Positions 1 through 8,687 of a stretch of 64,000 nucleotides of DNA are shown here, in pieces (the stretch's first letter is position 1; every line of letters begins with the position of its first letter). The notes under the pieces are model-generated. The model ran no database searches and had not been told where the DNA came from. It was given only the letters and a program-made list of their open reading frames with translations. The stretch lies in contig NZ_JABZEO010000011.1 of assembly GCF_013385175.1 (NCBI RefSeq), positions 85,037-149,036 on the forward strand, given 5' to 3'. A program made the position numbers and the translations under genes. Origin of the DNA: Allochromatium humboldtianum. Lineage in GTDB: Bacteria > Pseudomonadota > Gammaproteobacteria > Chromatiales > Chromatiaceae.

Positions 1-333
1 CAATCGAAGGATTCGGAACGGCTTTCGACCATCCTGGCCGGACTGCGCGATTACACCCGCACCCATTTCGTCTTCGAAGAAGAGGTCATGAAGCAGTCCG
101 GTTATCCGCTCTCGGAGGCGCACAAGAAGGTCCACGATGCCTTCGTCGATCAAATCGATCGGTATGTGAAGCAGCATGAAAGCGGTCAGGATATAACCGG
201 AAAGCTCCTGTCCGAGCTCCAGATCTGGCTCACAAACCATATCCAGAAGGACGACCGGGACTATGCGACCTGCGTCGTCAAGATGACGCAGGGGAGCTGG
301 ATCCAGCGGACGTTGCGCCGCTTCTTCGGTTAG
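1..333 (+). CDS. Bacteriohemerythrin, C-terminal part (gene begins before the window)
   Basis: The reading frame is open from the first base, and 110 residues are visible before the stop. Hemerythrin di-iron ligands are recognisable: an HxxxE motif (HFVFE), then a helix with EAHKKVH, then LTNHIQKDD near the C-terminus. Such proteins bind O2 reversibly and serve in oxygen sensing or storage, often in microaerophilic or phototrophic bacteria. An internal ATG at 88 exists but lies inside the conserved core, so it is not the true start. The N-terminal first helix with its histidine is outside the window. Family assignment is firm; the physiological role is inference. Confidence 0.85.
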   Translation, partial: QSKDSERLSTILAGLRDYTRTHFVFEEEVMKQSGYPLSEAHKKVHDAFVDQIDRYVKQHESGQDITGKLLSELQIWLTNHIQKDDRDYATCVVKMTQGSWIQRTLRRFFG

Positions 334-403
334 CCGTCTCTTCCGCCGCACCCGGTCGGTCGTTCACAATCACCCTTCACTCCAACAACACGAGGACTCG
401 TCC

Positions 404-1468
404 ATGGCCCTGATCTCAATGCGTCAGATGCTCGACCACGCCGCCGAACACGGCTACGGCGTGCCGGCCTTCAACGTCAACAACCTGGAGCAGATGCGCG
501 CCATCATGGAAGCGGCCGACGAGACCGATTCGCCGGTCATCGTCCAGGCGTCCGCCGGTGCGCGCAAGTACGCCGGCGCGCCCTTCCTGCGTCACCTGAT
601 CCTGGCCGCCATCGAAGAGTGGCCGCACATCCCGGTCTGCATGCACCAGGACCACGGCACCTCGCCGGCCGTCTGCCAGCGCTCGATCCAGCTCGGTTTC
701 AGCTCGGTCATGATGGACGGCTCACTCCAGGAAGACGGCAAGACTCCGGCGACCTATGAATACAACGTCGAAGTCACCCGCCGCACCGTCGAGATGGCCC
801 ATGCCTGCGGCGTCTCGGTCGAAGGCGAGCTGGGCTGTCTGGGATCGCTCGAAACCGGACAGGCCGGCGAGGAAGACGGCATCGGCGCCGAGGGCACGCT
901 CGATCACAGCCAGCTCCTGACCGACCCCAACGAGGCCGCCGACTTCGTCAAGAAGACCGGCGTCGACGCGCTGGCCATCGCCATCGGCACCTCGCACGGC
1001 GCCTACAAGTTCACCCGTCCGCCCACAGGCGACATCCTGGCCATCGAGCGCATCAAGGAGATCCACACCCGCATCCCGACCGTGCATCTGGTCATGCACG
1101 GCTCCTCCTCGGTGCCCCAGGAGTGGCTGGCGATCATCAACCAGTTCGGCGGCGACATGGGCGAGACCTATGGCGTGCCGGTCGAGGAGATCGTCGAGGG
1201 CATCAAGCACGGCGTGCGCAAGGTCAACATCGACACGGATCTGCGCATGGCCTCCACCGGCGCCATCCGCAAGAGCCTGCACGACGACCGCAAGAACTTC
1301 GACCCGCGCAAGTATTTCACCGCCGCCACCAAGGCGATGAAGGACATCTGCAAGGCGCGTTACGAAGCCTTCGGCACCGCCGGCAACGCGAGCAAGATCA
1401 AGGTGATCTCGCTCGAAGGCATGACCGCGCGCTATGCAAAGGGTGAACTGGATCCCAAAGTGAACTGA
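404..1468 (+). CDS. fba: Class II fructose-bisphosphate aldolase, Calvin-cycle subtype
   Basis: The product (354 aa) condenses dihydroxyacetone phosphate with glyceraldehyde 3-phosphate, or with erythrose 4-phosphate in the Calvin cycle; it is a cytosolic Zn enzyme. HQDHG at residues 81-85 carries zinc-binding histidine and the catalytic aspartate. Later glycine-rich and histidine motifs ([25 protein letters not shown]) match the long class II B subtype found with cbb genes. The length is usual for that subtype. GAGG about 9 bases before the ATG supports the start. A strong intrinsic terminator follows, so this is the end of a transcription unit. The symbol cbbA is equally used in autotrophs. 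Confidence 0.95.
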   Translation: MALISMRQMLDHAAEHGYGVPAFNVNNLEQMRAIMEAADETDSPVIVQASAGARKYAGAPFLRHLILAAIEEWPHIPVCMHQDHGTSPAVCQRSIQLGFSSVMMDGSLQEDGKTPATYEYNVEVTRRTVEMAHACGVSVEGELGCLGSLETGQAGEEDGIGAEGTLDHSQLLTDPNEAADFVKKTGVDALAIAIGTSHGAYKFTRPPTGDILAIERIKEIHTRIPTVHLVMHGSSSVPQEWLAIINQFGGDMGETYGVPVEEIVEGIKHGVRKVNIDTDLRMASTGAIRKSLHDDRKNFDPRKYFTAATKAMKDICKARYEAFGTAGNASKIKVISLEGMTARYAKGELDPKVN

Positions 1469-1502
1469 ACGACCGTCCCGCGCGGACGTCGAAACGGACC
1501 CA

Positions 1503-1525
1503 GGGGCGCGCGAGCGCCCCTTTTT
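1503..1525 (+). terminator. Intrinsic terminator after the aldolase gene
   Basis: A perfect 7-bp GC stem (GGGGCGC / GCGCCCC) with a GCGA tetraloop is followed directly by five T residues, 35 bases after the aldolase stop codon. Confidence 0.9.
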
Positions 1526-1569
1526 GTGCTATTCATGCGTCTCCCACCGATCAGACAGGGGACCGGCGC

Positions 1570-3579
1570 ATGAAGGATCGACCGCTCAAACCCGCTCTAT
1601 CCAAAAAATCCTGGATCTTCGTGCTGCTGACCGTGCTGCCGATCCTGACCATGGAGCAGCTCATCGAGCATTTCGCCCGTCAGAGCACGCTGGAGCAGGA
1701 GCGGATCGGCATTCTGAACAGTCTCGCGATCCTGCGCACACGACTGGAAGGACTGATCAACTCACATCTGCTGTTGGTGCATGGACTGACCGCCGTGATC
1801 TCCGCGCGTCCGGAGATCGAACAGGACGAATTCACCCGGATCGCGCACGGACTGGTCAACGAACGCCATGCACTGCGCAACATCGTCGGCGCGCCGGATC
1901 TGGTCGTCTCGCTCGTCTACCCCCTGGCCGGTAACGAAGCCGTCCTGGGCCTGGATTACCGGACGCATCCCGTTCAGGGCCCCACCGCACGGCGGGCGAT
2001 GCAGACCGGACATTCCGTGCTGGCCGGCCCCGTGCCGCTCGTACAGGGCGGCATCGGCATCATCATCCGCGAGCCGGTCTTCATCGGGTCACGGCAATCC
2101 GGCGAGAAGCCGCGCTCTTGGGGGCTGGTCTCGGCCGTCATCGACATCGTGGAGCTCTATCGCGAGTCGGGTATCCTCGATGCCGAATCGAATCTGCGGC
2201 TGGCCTTGCGCGGGCGCGACGGCACCGGCGCCGCCGGCGAGGTCTTCTTCGGCGATCCGCGCATCTTCGACAACGACCCGATCCTGAGAGACATCGCGGT
2301 TCCCGGCGGTGTCTGGCAAGTGGCGGCCATCCCGAAGTCCGGCTGGGGCCGGCCAACGGCCACCCTGTGGGCGATCCGTCTGATCGGTCTGCTGGCCGCG
2401 CTGGCGGCTGGACTGATGGTCGCGCTGCTGGTGCGCGGCAACGAGGCCCTGCACCGCCAGAACCAAACCCTCGACCGCACCAGCCGGCTGGCGAAGGTCG
2501 CCGGCTGGGAGGTCGACGCCGCGACGCTGAAGGTGTCCTGGTCCAGCGAGTTGGCGCGCATCTTCGACCTGGAACCCGGCCAGGGCGAGACCGGCATCGA
2601 CCTCGACGCCGGACTCAGCGCCTTCGAGGGGGACATGCGCGCCACCCTCGAACAGGCACTGCGGGAGGCGCTGGAAGAAGCGCGCCCCTATGATCTGGAA
2701 CTGGAGATGACCACGGCCAGGGGCGCGCGCAAATGGCTGCACACCATCGGCATCCCCGTCTGCGAGGGTGGGCGCGTAATCCGGATCGAGGGTGCGCATC
2801 AGGACATCACCAGCCGCAAGCTGGCCGAGATCGAGGCCCAGCGGCTCAACGCCGAGCTGGAAGAGCGGGTCGCGGCGCGTACCGCCGAACTCGCCGCCAT
2901 CAACAAGGAGCTGGAGACCTTCAGCTATTCGGTCTCGCACGACCTCAAGGCGCCGCTGCGCGGGATCGACGGCTACAGCCGGCTGCTGCTGGAGGATCAT
3001 CAGGATCGACTGGACGAGGAAGGCCGGCTCTTTCTCAACAATGTCCGCCAGGGCGTGGCCCAGATGAACGAGCTGATCGAGGATCTGCTGGCCTATTCGC
3101 GCATCGAGCGGCGCGGAATGTACGGCGCGACGCTCGATCTGGCACAGCAGGTGCGGCAGGCACTGGCCGAGCATGACGAGGCGCTCAAGGCCAGGCACGG
3201 GGTCGTCAGACTGGCGCTGGACGAGGGACTCAGCGTCCAGGCCGACCCGGATGGCCTGGCGATCGTGCTGCGCAATCTGCTGGACAATGCGCTCAAATTC
3301 AGCCGTCCCGATCAGCCGTCGGAGATCGACATCGACGCAGAGGTCATGGAACAATCCATCATCCTGACCATCCGCGATCACGGTATCGGCTTCGATATGC
3401 AGTTTCACGACCGTATCTTCGAGATCTTCCAGCGTCTGCAACGCGCCGAGGATTATCCCGGCACCGGCGTCGGTCTGGCGATGGTGCGCAAGGCGATGCA
3501 GCGCATGGGCGGACGGGTCTGGGCCGAGAGTGCGCCCGGCGCGGGCGCCGCCTTCCATCTGGAGCTGCCGCGATGCTGA
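1570..3579 (+). CDS. CHASE-PAS sensor histidine kinase
   Basis: The 669-aa membrane kinase has an N-terminal membrane helix (about residues 14-30), an extracytoplasmic CHASE-type sensor (about 60-235), a second helix (267-288), a PAS domain (about 305-415), a coiled linker, HisKA with phospho-acceptor H457 in SYSVSHDLKAPLRG, and a HATPase with NLLDNALKFS and GTGVGLAMV boxes. The SHDLKAPLRGIDGY type of H-box is that of phytochrome-like kinases working with Rcp1-type regulators. AGGGGA 7 bases before ATG supports the start. Its stop overlaps the next gene by 7 bases, so kinase and regulator are co-translated. The ligand is unknown; CHASE domains bind small extracellular molecules. Confidence 0.88.
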   Translation: MKDRPLKPALSKKSWIFVLLTVLPILTMEQLIEHFARQSTLEQERIGILNSLAILRTRLEGLINSHLLLVHGLTAVISARPEIEQDEFTRIAHGLVNERHALRNIVGAPDLVVSLVYPLAGNEAVLGLDYRTHPVQGPTARRAMQTGHSVLAGPVPLVQGGIGIIIREPVFIGSRQSGEKPRSWGLVSAVIDIVELYRESGILDAESNLRLALRGRDGTGAAGEVFFGDPRIFDNDPILRDIAVPGGVWQVAAIPKSGWGRPTATLWAIRLIGLLAALAAGLMVALLVRGNEALHRQNQTLDRTSRLAKVAGWEVDAATLKVSWSSELARIFDLEPGQGETGIDLDAGLSAFEGDMRATLEQALREALEEARPYDLELEMTTARGARKWLHTIGIPVCEGGRVIRIEGAHQDITSRKLAEIEAQRLNAELEERVAARTAELAAINKELETFSYSVSHDLKAPLRGIDGYSRLLLEDHQDRLDEEGRLFLNNVRQGVAQMNELIEDLLAYSRIERRGMYGATLDLAQQVRQALAEHDEALKARHGVVRLALDEGLSVQADPDGLAIVLRNLLDNALKFSRPDQPSEIDIDAEVMEQSIILTIRDHGIGFDMQFHDRIFEIFQRLQRAEDYPGTGVGLAMVRKAMQRMGGRVWAESAPGAGAAFHLELPRC

Positions 3580-4004
3580 ACGAGGCCGCCCTGCGCCCCA
3601 TCCTGCTGGTCGAGGACAACCCGATGGACCTGGATCTGACCCGGCGCGCCTTCGCCCGCCGCCGGCTGGCCAATCCCATCGAGGTGGCGCGCGACGGTCA
3701 GGAGGCGCTGGACTGGATCCCGCGCTGGGAGGCCGGCGAGCCCCTGCCGCTGGTGGTCCTGCTCGACCTGAAACTGCCGCGCGTGAGCGGGCTGGAGGTA
3801 CTGCGTCAATTGCGTGAGCATCCGATCAGTCGGGATCTGCCGGTGGTGGTGCTGACCTCCTCCAGCGAGGACCGGGACATCGAGACCGCCTATCGGCTGC
3901 ACGCCAATTCCTACATCGTCAAGCCAGTCAATTTCGATACGTTCATGGAGGTGGCGGCGCAGATCGAACTCTACTGGTGCCTGCTCAATCATCCGCCGAG
4001 GTGA
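3573..4004 (+). CDS. Rcp1-like single-domain response regulator
   Basis: The protein (143 aa) is a receiver domain with no output domain. Acidic pocket ED at 14-15, phospho-acceptor D65 in VVLLDLKLP, and K117 in YIVKPV are all present. The extended loop with LPLVVLLDLKLPRVSG and the C-terminal helix are typical of Rcp1-like regulators that partner phytochrome-type kinases. It overlaps the upstream kinase gene by 7 bases and lies 4 bases before the multi-domain c-di-GMP gene. It is therefore likely the phosphate shuttle between the two. Confidence 0.92.
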   Translation: MLNEAALRPILLVEDNPMDLDLTRRAFARRRLANPIEVARDGQEALDWIPRWEAGEPLPLVVLLDLKLPRVSGLEVLRQLREHPISRDLPVVVLTSSSEDRDIETAYRLHANSYIVKPVNFDTFMEVAAQIELYWCLLNHPPR

Positions 4005-4008
4005 CTGA

Positions 4009-7000
4009 ATGCGCGTCCTGCATGTCGAAGACAATCCGGTCGACGTCGATCTCACCCGGCGGCGGCTGGCACGTCAGGCGCCCGACATCGAACTGGATCA
4101 GGTCGGCAGCCGGTCCGAAGCGCTGGAGCGCCTGTCCGCCCTTGGAGGCTATGACCTGGCGCTGCTGGATCTGCGTCTGCCCGACGGCTCCGGGCTGGAT
4201 CTGCTGGCCTGGATCCGCGAGCGGCGTCTGCCGCTGGCCGTGGTGGTGCTCACCGGCTCGGGCGATCAGGACGCCGCCATCGCCGCGCTCCAGGCCGGGG
4301 CCGACGACTATCTGACCAAGGGCGAACACGCCTTCGAGCGTCTGCCGACGACCCTGCGCGACGCCTGGCGCCGCTTCCGTCTGGCCCAGACCCGTCAGGC
4401 CCGACCGCTGCGCGTGCTCTATGCCGAGCACACGCCCGCCGACATCGATCTGACCCGGCGCCATCTGGCACGCTACGCGCCCCACATCCGACTGACGGTG
4501 GTCGAGGACGCCGGCCAGATCCTGGCGCGCCTGCCGGTCGATCCGCACACCCCTGCCGCGTTCGATCTGTTGCTGCTGGACTATCGGATGCCTGGGCTCG
4601 ATGCCCTGGAGGTCGTCAAGGTGCTGCGCGCCGAGCGCGGACTGGACATCCCGATCGTCATGGTCTCGGGTCAGGGCAGCGAGGAGGTGGCCGCGCGCGC
4701 CATGCATCTGGGCGTCAACGACTATCTCTCCAAGCATCCGGGCTATCTGCACCAGCTCCCGGCCACGCTGGAGAAGGCCTGGAGTCTGGCGGAGCTGGGA
4801 CGCGAGCGCGCCAATCTGCGCGCGGCTTCCGAACGGCTGGGACTGGCGCTGGCCACCAGCCCGGTGATCCTCTACAGCCGCCGGCTCGGCCCGGACGAGC
4901 GTCCGCTGACCTGGGTCAGTGAGAACATCGCGCGTCTGCTCGGCTATGGTCCGATGTCAGCGCTCCAGCCCGGCTGGTGGGACTCGCGGCTGCATCCGGA
5001 GGATCGGGAAGCGGCGCTCGACTGGCTGAGCGAACTGGACCGGGGCGGCGCGATGGTGCATGCCTATCGCCTCATCGATGCCCAGGGCCGGGTGCGCTGG
5101 ATCCAGGACGAGGTCACGCTCCTGGAGACCGACGGCGGCGCGACCCACGAGGCCACGGGCGCCTGGCACGACATCACGGCGACCAAGGCAGGCGAGCAGA
5201 GGCGCGAGACGCGCCTGGCGGTGCTCGACGCCCTGATCGACAAGCACTCGCTCGCCGACATCCTCGGTGAGATCGCCGCACGCCTGGAGCGCATGGAACC
5301 GGACATGCAGGTCCGGCTCCAGATCGGCAGCGATGGGCCCTGCCTGCCCGCCGGCAAGACGGCGCCCGAACGCCCGGCTGACTGGGTCGCGCCCTTCAAG
5401 GACGGCGCCGGACAGATGCTCGGCCGTCTGTGTGTGCACTATGTCGAGCCGCGCGCCCCGACGCCGATCGAGCGCGAACTCATCGAGGAGTGCGCCTGCA
5501 TCGCGGGCCTGGCGGTCACGCGGGTGCGGGCCGACACCCGGCTGCGCCAAGCCGCGACCGTGTTCGAGAGCACCCGCGAAGGGGTCATCATCACCGACCT
5601 CGATGGCTGCATCCTCGACGTCAACCGCGCCTTCACCGAGATCAGCGGCTACAGCGAATCCGAGGTGCTGGGCCGCAACCCCAACCTCCTGCGCTCCGAC
5701 CGCCAGGACCGCGCCTTCTATCAGGCGATGTGGCAAAGCCTTAAGACGGCCGGACACTGGCAGGGCGAGATCTGGAACCGGCGCAAGAGCGGCGAGCTCT
5801 ATCCGCAGATCCTCACCATCAATACGGTCGCCGACAGCCAGGGCCGCCCGAGCCACTACGTCGGCGTCATGACCGACATCAGCCAGCTCAAGCAGTCCGA
5901 GGCGCGACTCGAACACCTGGTCCATTACGACCCCCTGACCAACCTGCCCAACCGGCGTCTGGTGCAATCGCGGCTGGAACATGCCCTGGATCGCGCCGAT
6001 CGCCAGAACGGACGGGTGGCGGTACTTTTCGTCGACCTGGATCGCTTCAAGACCGTCAACGACAGCCTGGGGCATCCGAGCGGCGATGCGCTGCTGGAAC
6101 TGCTCGCGCGGCGTCTGAGCGAGCGGGTGCGCGAGGACGACACCCTCGCCCGGCTCGGCGGCGACGAGTTCCTGGTGCTGCTTGAGAACCTCCAGCGACC
6201 GGAGGATGCCGCCGGGGTCGCCGAATCGCTCCTGAGCTTGCTGCAACGCCCCTTCCATCTGCCCAACGGCCAGGAACTCTTTGTCGGCGCCAGCATCGGC
6301 ATCAGTCTCTACCCGGACGACGGGCGCACGGTGACGGATCTCATCCAGCATGCCGATGTCGCCATGTATCAGGCCAAGGAAGAGGGCCGCAACACCTATC
6401 GCTTCTACACCCCGACCCTCACCCAGACTGCCCGCGAGCGTCTGGGGCTGGAGGCGCGTCTGCATCGGGCGCTCGCCGGCGAGGAGTTCGTGCTGCACTA
6501 TCAGGCTCAGGTCGACATGCGCGACGGGCGTCTCATCGGTTGCGAGGCGCTGGTGCGCTGGCACTCGGCTACCGAAGGACTGGTCGCGCCCGACCGCTTC
6601 ATCCCGCTGGCCGAGGAGACCGGCCTGATCGTGCCGCTGGGCGAATGGGTGCTGCGCCAGGCCTGTACCGACTGTCAGTCCTGGCGCACGAACGGACTGG
6701 CGGATCTGACGATCGCCGTCAACCTCTCGGGCCGTCAGTTGCGCAGTCCGGATCTGGTCGAGCGCGTCACCCGTGTACTGCGCGAGACCGGCCTGCCGGC
6801 CGAGCGGCTCAAGCTGGAGCTGACCGAGAGCATGATCATGGATCAGCGCGAACAGGCGCTGGAGCGCCTGCACGGACTCAAGGCGCTCGGCGTGCGGCTG
6901 TCGATCGACGACTTCGGCACCGGCTATTCCTCGCTGGCCTACCTCAAGCGGCTGCCGATCGACGAACTCAAGATCGACCGCGACTTCGTGCGCGACATCC

Positions 7001-7239
7001 CCGATGATTCGAGCGACATGGAGATCGCGGCCACCATCATCGCCATGGCCCGTAACCTGAGACTCAACGTCATCGCCGAGGGCGTCGAGACCCCGGAGCA
7101 ATGCGACTTCCTGATCCGTCAGGGCTGCACCGCCGGTCAGGGGTATCTGTTCGGACGTCCATTGCCGACCGAGGCGTTCGCGCAGACGATAGGCACGCCC
7201 TGGACACCGGAACGCGGAGCCCCGGCCACTGATCCCTGA
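4009..7239 (+). CDS. REC-REC-PAS-GAF-PAS-GGDEF-EAL c-di-GMP signalling protein
   Basis: The 1076-aa cytosolic protein carries two receiver domains (D54 in LALLDLRLP; second with LLLLDYRMPG), a PAS domain, a GAF-like stretch, a second PAS (VFESTREGVIITD), GGDEF and EAL. GGDEF is intact (RLGGDEF) with an RxxD inhibitory site (REDD) five residues upstream. EAL is intact (GCEALVRW, DDFGTGYSSLAYL). Synthesis and hydrolysis of c-di-GMP are thus both possible. The first receiver is canonical; the second has AEH in place of the usual acidic pair and may be degenerate. It is the third gene of the kinase-regulator operon, which points to phosphorylation-controlled c-di-GMP turnover. No membrane segment is seen. 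Confidence 0.92.
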   Translation: MRVLHVEDNPVDVDLTRRRLARQAPDIELDQVGSRSEALERLSALGGYDLALLDLRLPDGSGLDLLAWIRERRLPLAVVVLTGSGDQDAAIAALQAGADDYLTKGEHAFERLPTTLRDAWRRFRLAQTRQARPLRVLYAEHTPADIDLTRRHLARYAPHIRLTVVEDAGQILARLPVDPHTPAAFDLLLLDYRMPGLDALEVVKVLRAERGLDIPIVMVSGQGSEEVAARAMHLGVNDYLSKHPGYLHQLPATLEKAWSLAELGRERANLRAASERLGLALATSPVILYSRRLGPDERPLTWVSENIARLLGYGPMSALQPGWWDSRLHPEDREAALDWLSELDRGGAMVHAYRLIDAQGRVRWIQDEVTLLETDGGATHEATGAWHDITATKAGEQRRETRLAVLDALIDKHSLADILGEIAARLERMEPDMQVRLQIGSDGPCLPAGKTAPERPADWVAPFKDGAGQMLGRLCVHYVEPRAPTPIERELIEECACIAGLAVTRVRADTRLRQAATVFESTREGVIITDLDGCILDVNRAFTEISGYSESEVLGRNPNLLRSDRQDRAFYQAMWQSLKTAGHWQGEIWNRRKSGELYPQILTINTVADSQGRPSHYVGVMTDISQLKQSEARLEHLVHYDPLTNLPNRRLVQSRLEHALDRADRQNGRVAVLFVDLDRFKTVNDSLGHPSGDALLELLARRLSERVREDDTLARLGGDEFLVLLENLQRPEDAAGVAESLLSLLQRPFHLPNGQELFVGASIGISLYPDDGRTVTDLIQHADVAMYQAKEEGRNTYRFYTPTLTQTARERLGLEARLHRALAGEEFVLHYQAQVDMRDGRLIGCEALVRWHSATEGLVAPDRFIPLAEETGLIVPLGEWVLRQACTDCQSWRTNGLADLTIAVNLSGRQLRSPDLVERVTRVLRETGLPAERLKLELTESMIMDQREQALERLHGLKALGVRLSIDDFGTGYSSLAYLKRLPIDELKIDRDFVRDIPDDSSDMEIAATIIAMARNLRLNVIAEGVETPEQCDFLIRQGCTAGQGYLFGRPLPTEAFAQTIGTPWTPERGAPATDP

Positions 7240-7277
7240 ATGCCGGACGCCGGAGGCTGAAAGCCGGTCGCCCACCA

Positions 7278-8579
7278 TCAGGGCGCCAGATACACCCGAT
7301 TACGTCCACTGTGCTTGGCCGCATAGAGCGCGCTGTCGGCGGCCTTGGTGAGTGTCGCGAGACTGGCCTTCTCCGGATCCAGCTCGGCGACCCCGATGCT
7401 GGCCGTGAACCCCAGCCACCGCCCATCGTGCAGCCTCAGCGGCGTGGTCGCGAGTCGCGTCCTGAACCTGTCCATGAGCACGCGGCTCTGGTCCAGCGTC
7501 GCGCCCGGAAGCAGGACGGCGAACTCCTCGCCGCCCAGCCGCCCGATGACGTCGCTCTCGCGAAAGGAGGTGCGCAGTAGCCCGGCCAGATGGATGAGCG
7601 CCTGATCGCCGACCTCATGGCCATGGGTATCGTTGATACGCTTGAAGAAATCGATGTCGATCATGGCCAGCGAGAGCTCCTGCCCATCACGTAGCGCACT
7701 GGCCAGACGCCCCTGGGCGTGCTCCGAGAAACCGCGCCGGTTGAGCACGCCGGTCAAGGGGTCGGTGGTCGCCAGCTCGCGCAGGACGGACACCTCGGCC
7801 TTCTGCGCGGTGATGTCGCGCTCGATGGCGGCGAAATGAGTCACCTCGCCCCTGGCATTGCGCAGGGGCACGATCTTGAGTTCGACCCAGTATTCCTGGC
7901 CGCCCTTGGTGTAATTGACGATCTGCTCGCGGATCGGGGCGCGATCGATGAGCGCCTGACGGATGCGCTCACGGGCCTCGGGGTCGGTGTGTTCGCCCTG
8001 CAGGATGCGCGGCGACTGTCCGATGACCTCCTCGGGCGTGTAGCCGGTCAGATCAGTGAAGGCATCGTTGACATAGAGGATGCGCGGCCCCTTCCCGACC
8101 ACGGGATCGGCCTCGGTCACGACCACCGGATCGCTGGCATAGGCGACGATCTGCTCGAAGGGGATGTCCTGCTTCTCACTGGTGATGTCGATGAAGCTGA
8201 CCACGACCTTGGCGATGGTTCCGCCCGGGTCGCGTTCGGGATAGGCATTGGCCAGCACCCAGGTCACGTCCTCGGAGCGACTATCGACGATCCCGAGGAT
8301 CTGATTGATCACCGCCTCGCCGCCGGCCAGGACACGATTGACCGGATACTGATCCACCGGCAACAGGCGCTTGTGTTCGTCGAGGAAGCGCCACTCGGGA
8401 TCCAGCGCCGCCTTGCCCAGGGCCTGATTGGCGGTCAGACGCAGCAGTTCCAGGGCGCGCGGGTTGGCATAGAGGATCTCGGTCCCCTGACCATGCACGA
8501 CGACGCCGGCGTGCAGCGAGGCCAGCAGGGCGCCGGCGTCGATGGCCTCGTAGGGCATGAAGGTGTCTTTGGTGTCCAT
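7278..8579 (-). CDS. PAS-PAS-GGDEF diguanylate cyclase
   Basis: Two PAS domains precede a GGDEF domain with active-site RLGGEEF and an RxxD inhibitory site (RESD) at the correct spacing, so it should make c-di-GMP and be product-inhibited. The second PAS has the FTDLTGYTPEEVIGQSPR signature common in FAD- or haem-type PAS proteins. I start at the ATG giving MDTKDTF; the frame stays open to a GTG at 8666 without a better ribosome site. It converges with the REC-REC-GGDEF-EAL gene and diverges from the transglutaminase gene with about 108 bases between starts. Confidence 0.88.
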   Translation of the reverse strand: MDTKDTFMPYEAIDAGALLASLHAGVVVHGQGTEILYANPRALELLRLTANQALGKAALDPEWRFLDEHKRLLPVDQYPVNRVLAGGEAVINQILGIVDSRSEDVTWVLANAYPERDPGGTIAKVVVSFIDITSEKQDIPFEQIVAYASDPVVVTEADPVVGKGPRILYVNDAFTDLTGYTPEEVIGQSPRILQGEHTDPEARERIRQALIDRAPIREQIVNYTKGGQEYWVELKIVPLRNARGEVTHFAAIERDITAQKAEVSVLRELATTDPLTGVLNRRGFSEHAQGRLASALRDGQELSLAMIDIDFFKRINDTHGHEVGDQALIHLAGLLRTSFRESDVIGRLGGEEFAVLLPGATLDQSRVLMDRFRTRLATTPLRLHDGRWLGFTASIGVAELDPEKASLATLTKAADSALYAAKHSGRNRVYLAP

Positions 8580-8687
8580 GAGCCGGCTCTGGGTCTTGAA
8601 AGGTTCGCGGAGGCGCCGAGACGAGACATGCAGGGCATTTTGTGGGATCGTAAGCGCAAAAGCCACGCTTTATGGGAAACACGCCCC

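Noticed and set aside
2089..3558. 489-codon minus-strand frame across the CHASE kinase gene
   Set aside because: It is a GC-bias shadow with no domain, opposite well-defined kinase motifs.
4957..7278. 773-codon minus-strand frame across the GGDEF-EAL gene
   Set aside because: It shows repetitive His/Gln/Asp-rich translation typical of antisense in high-GC DNA, with no recognisable motif.
7719..8687. Long plus-strand extension of the DUF2126 frame across the cyclase gene
   Set aside because: It is the antisense of a clear PAS-GGDEF gene; the domain homology starts at 8688.
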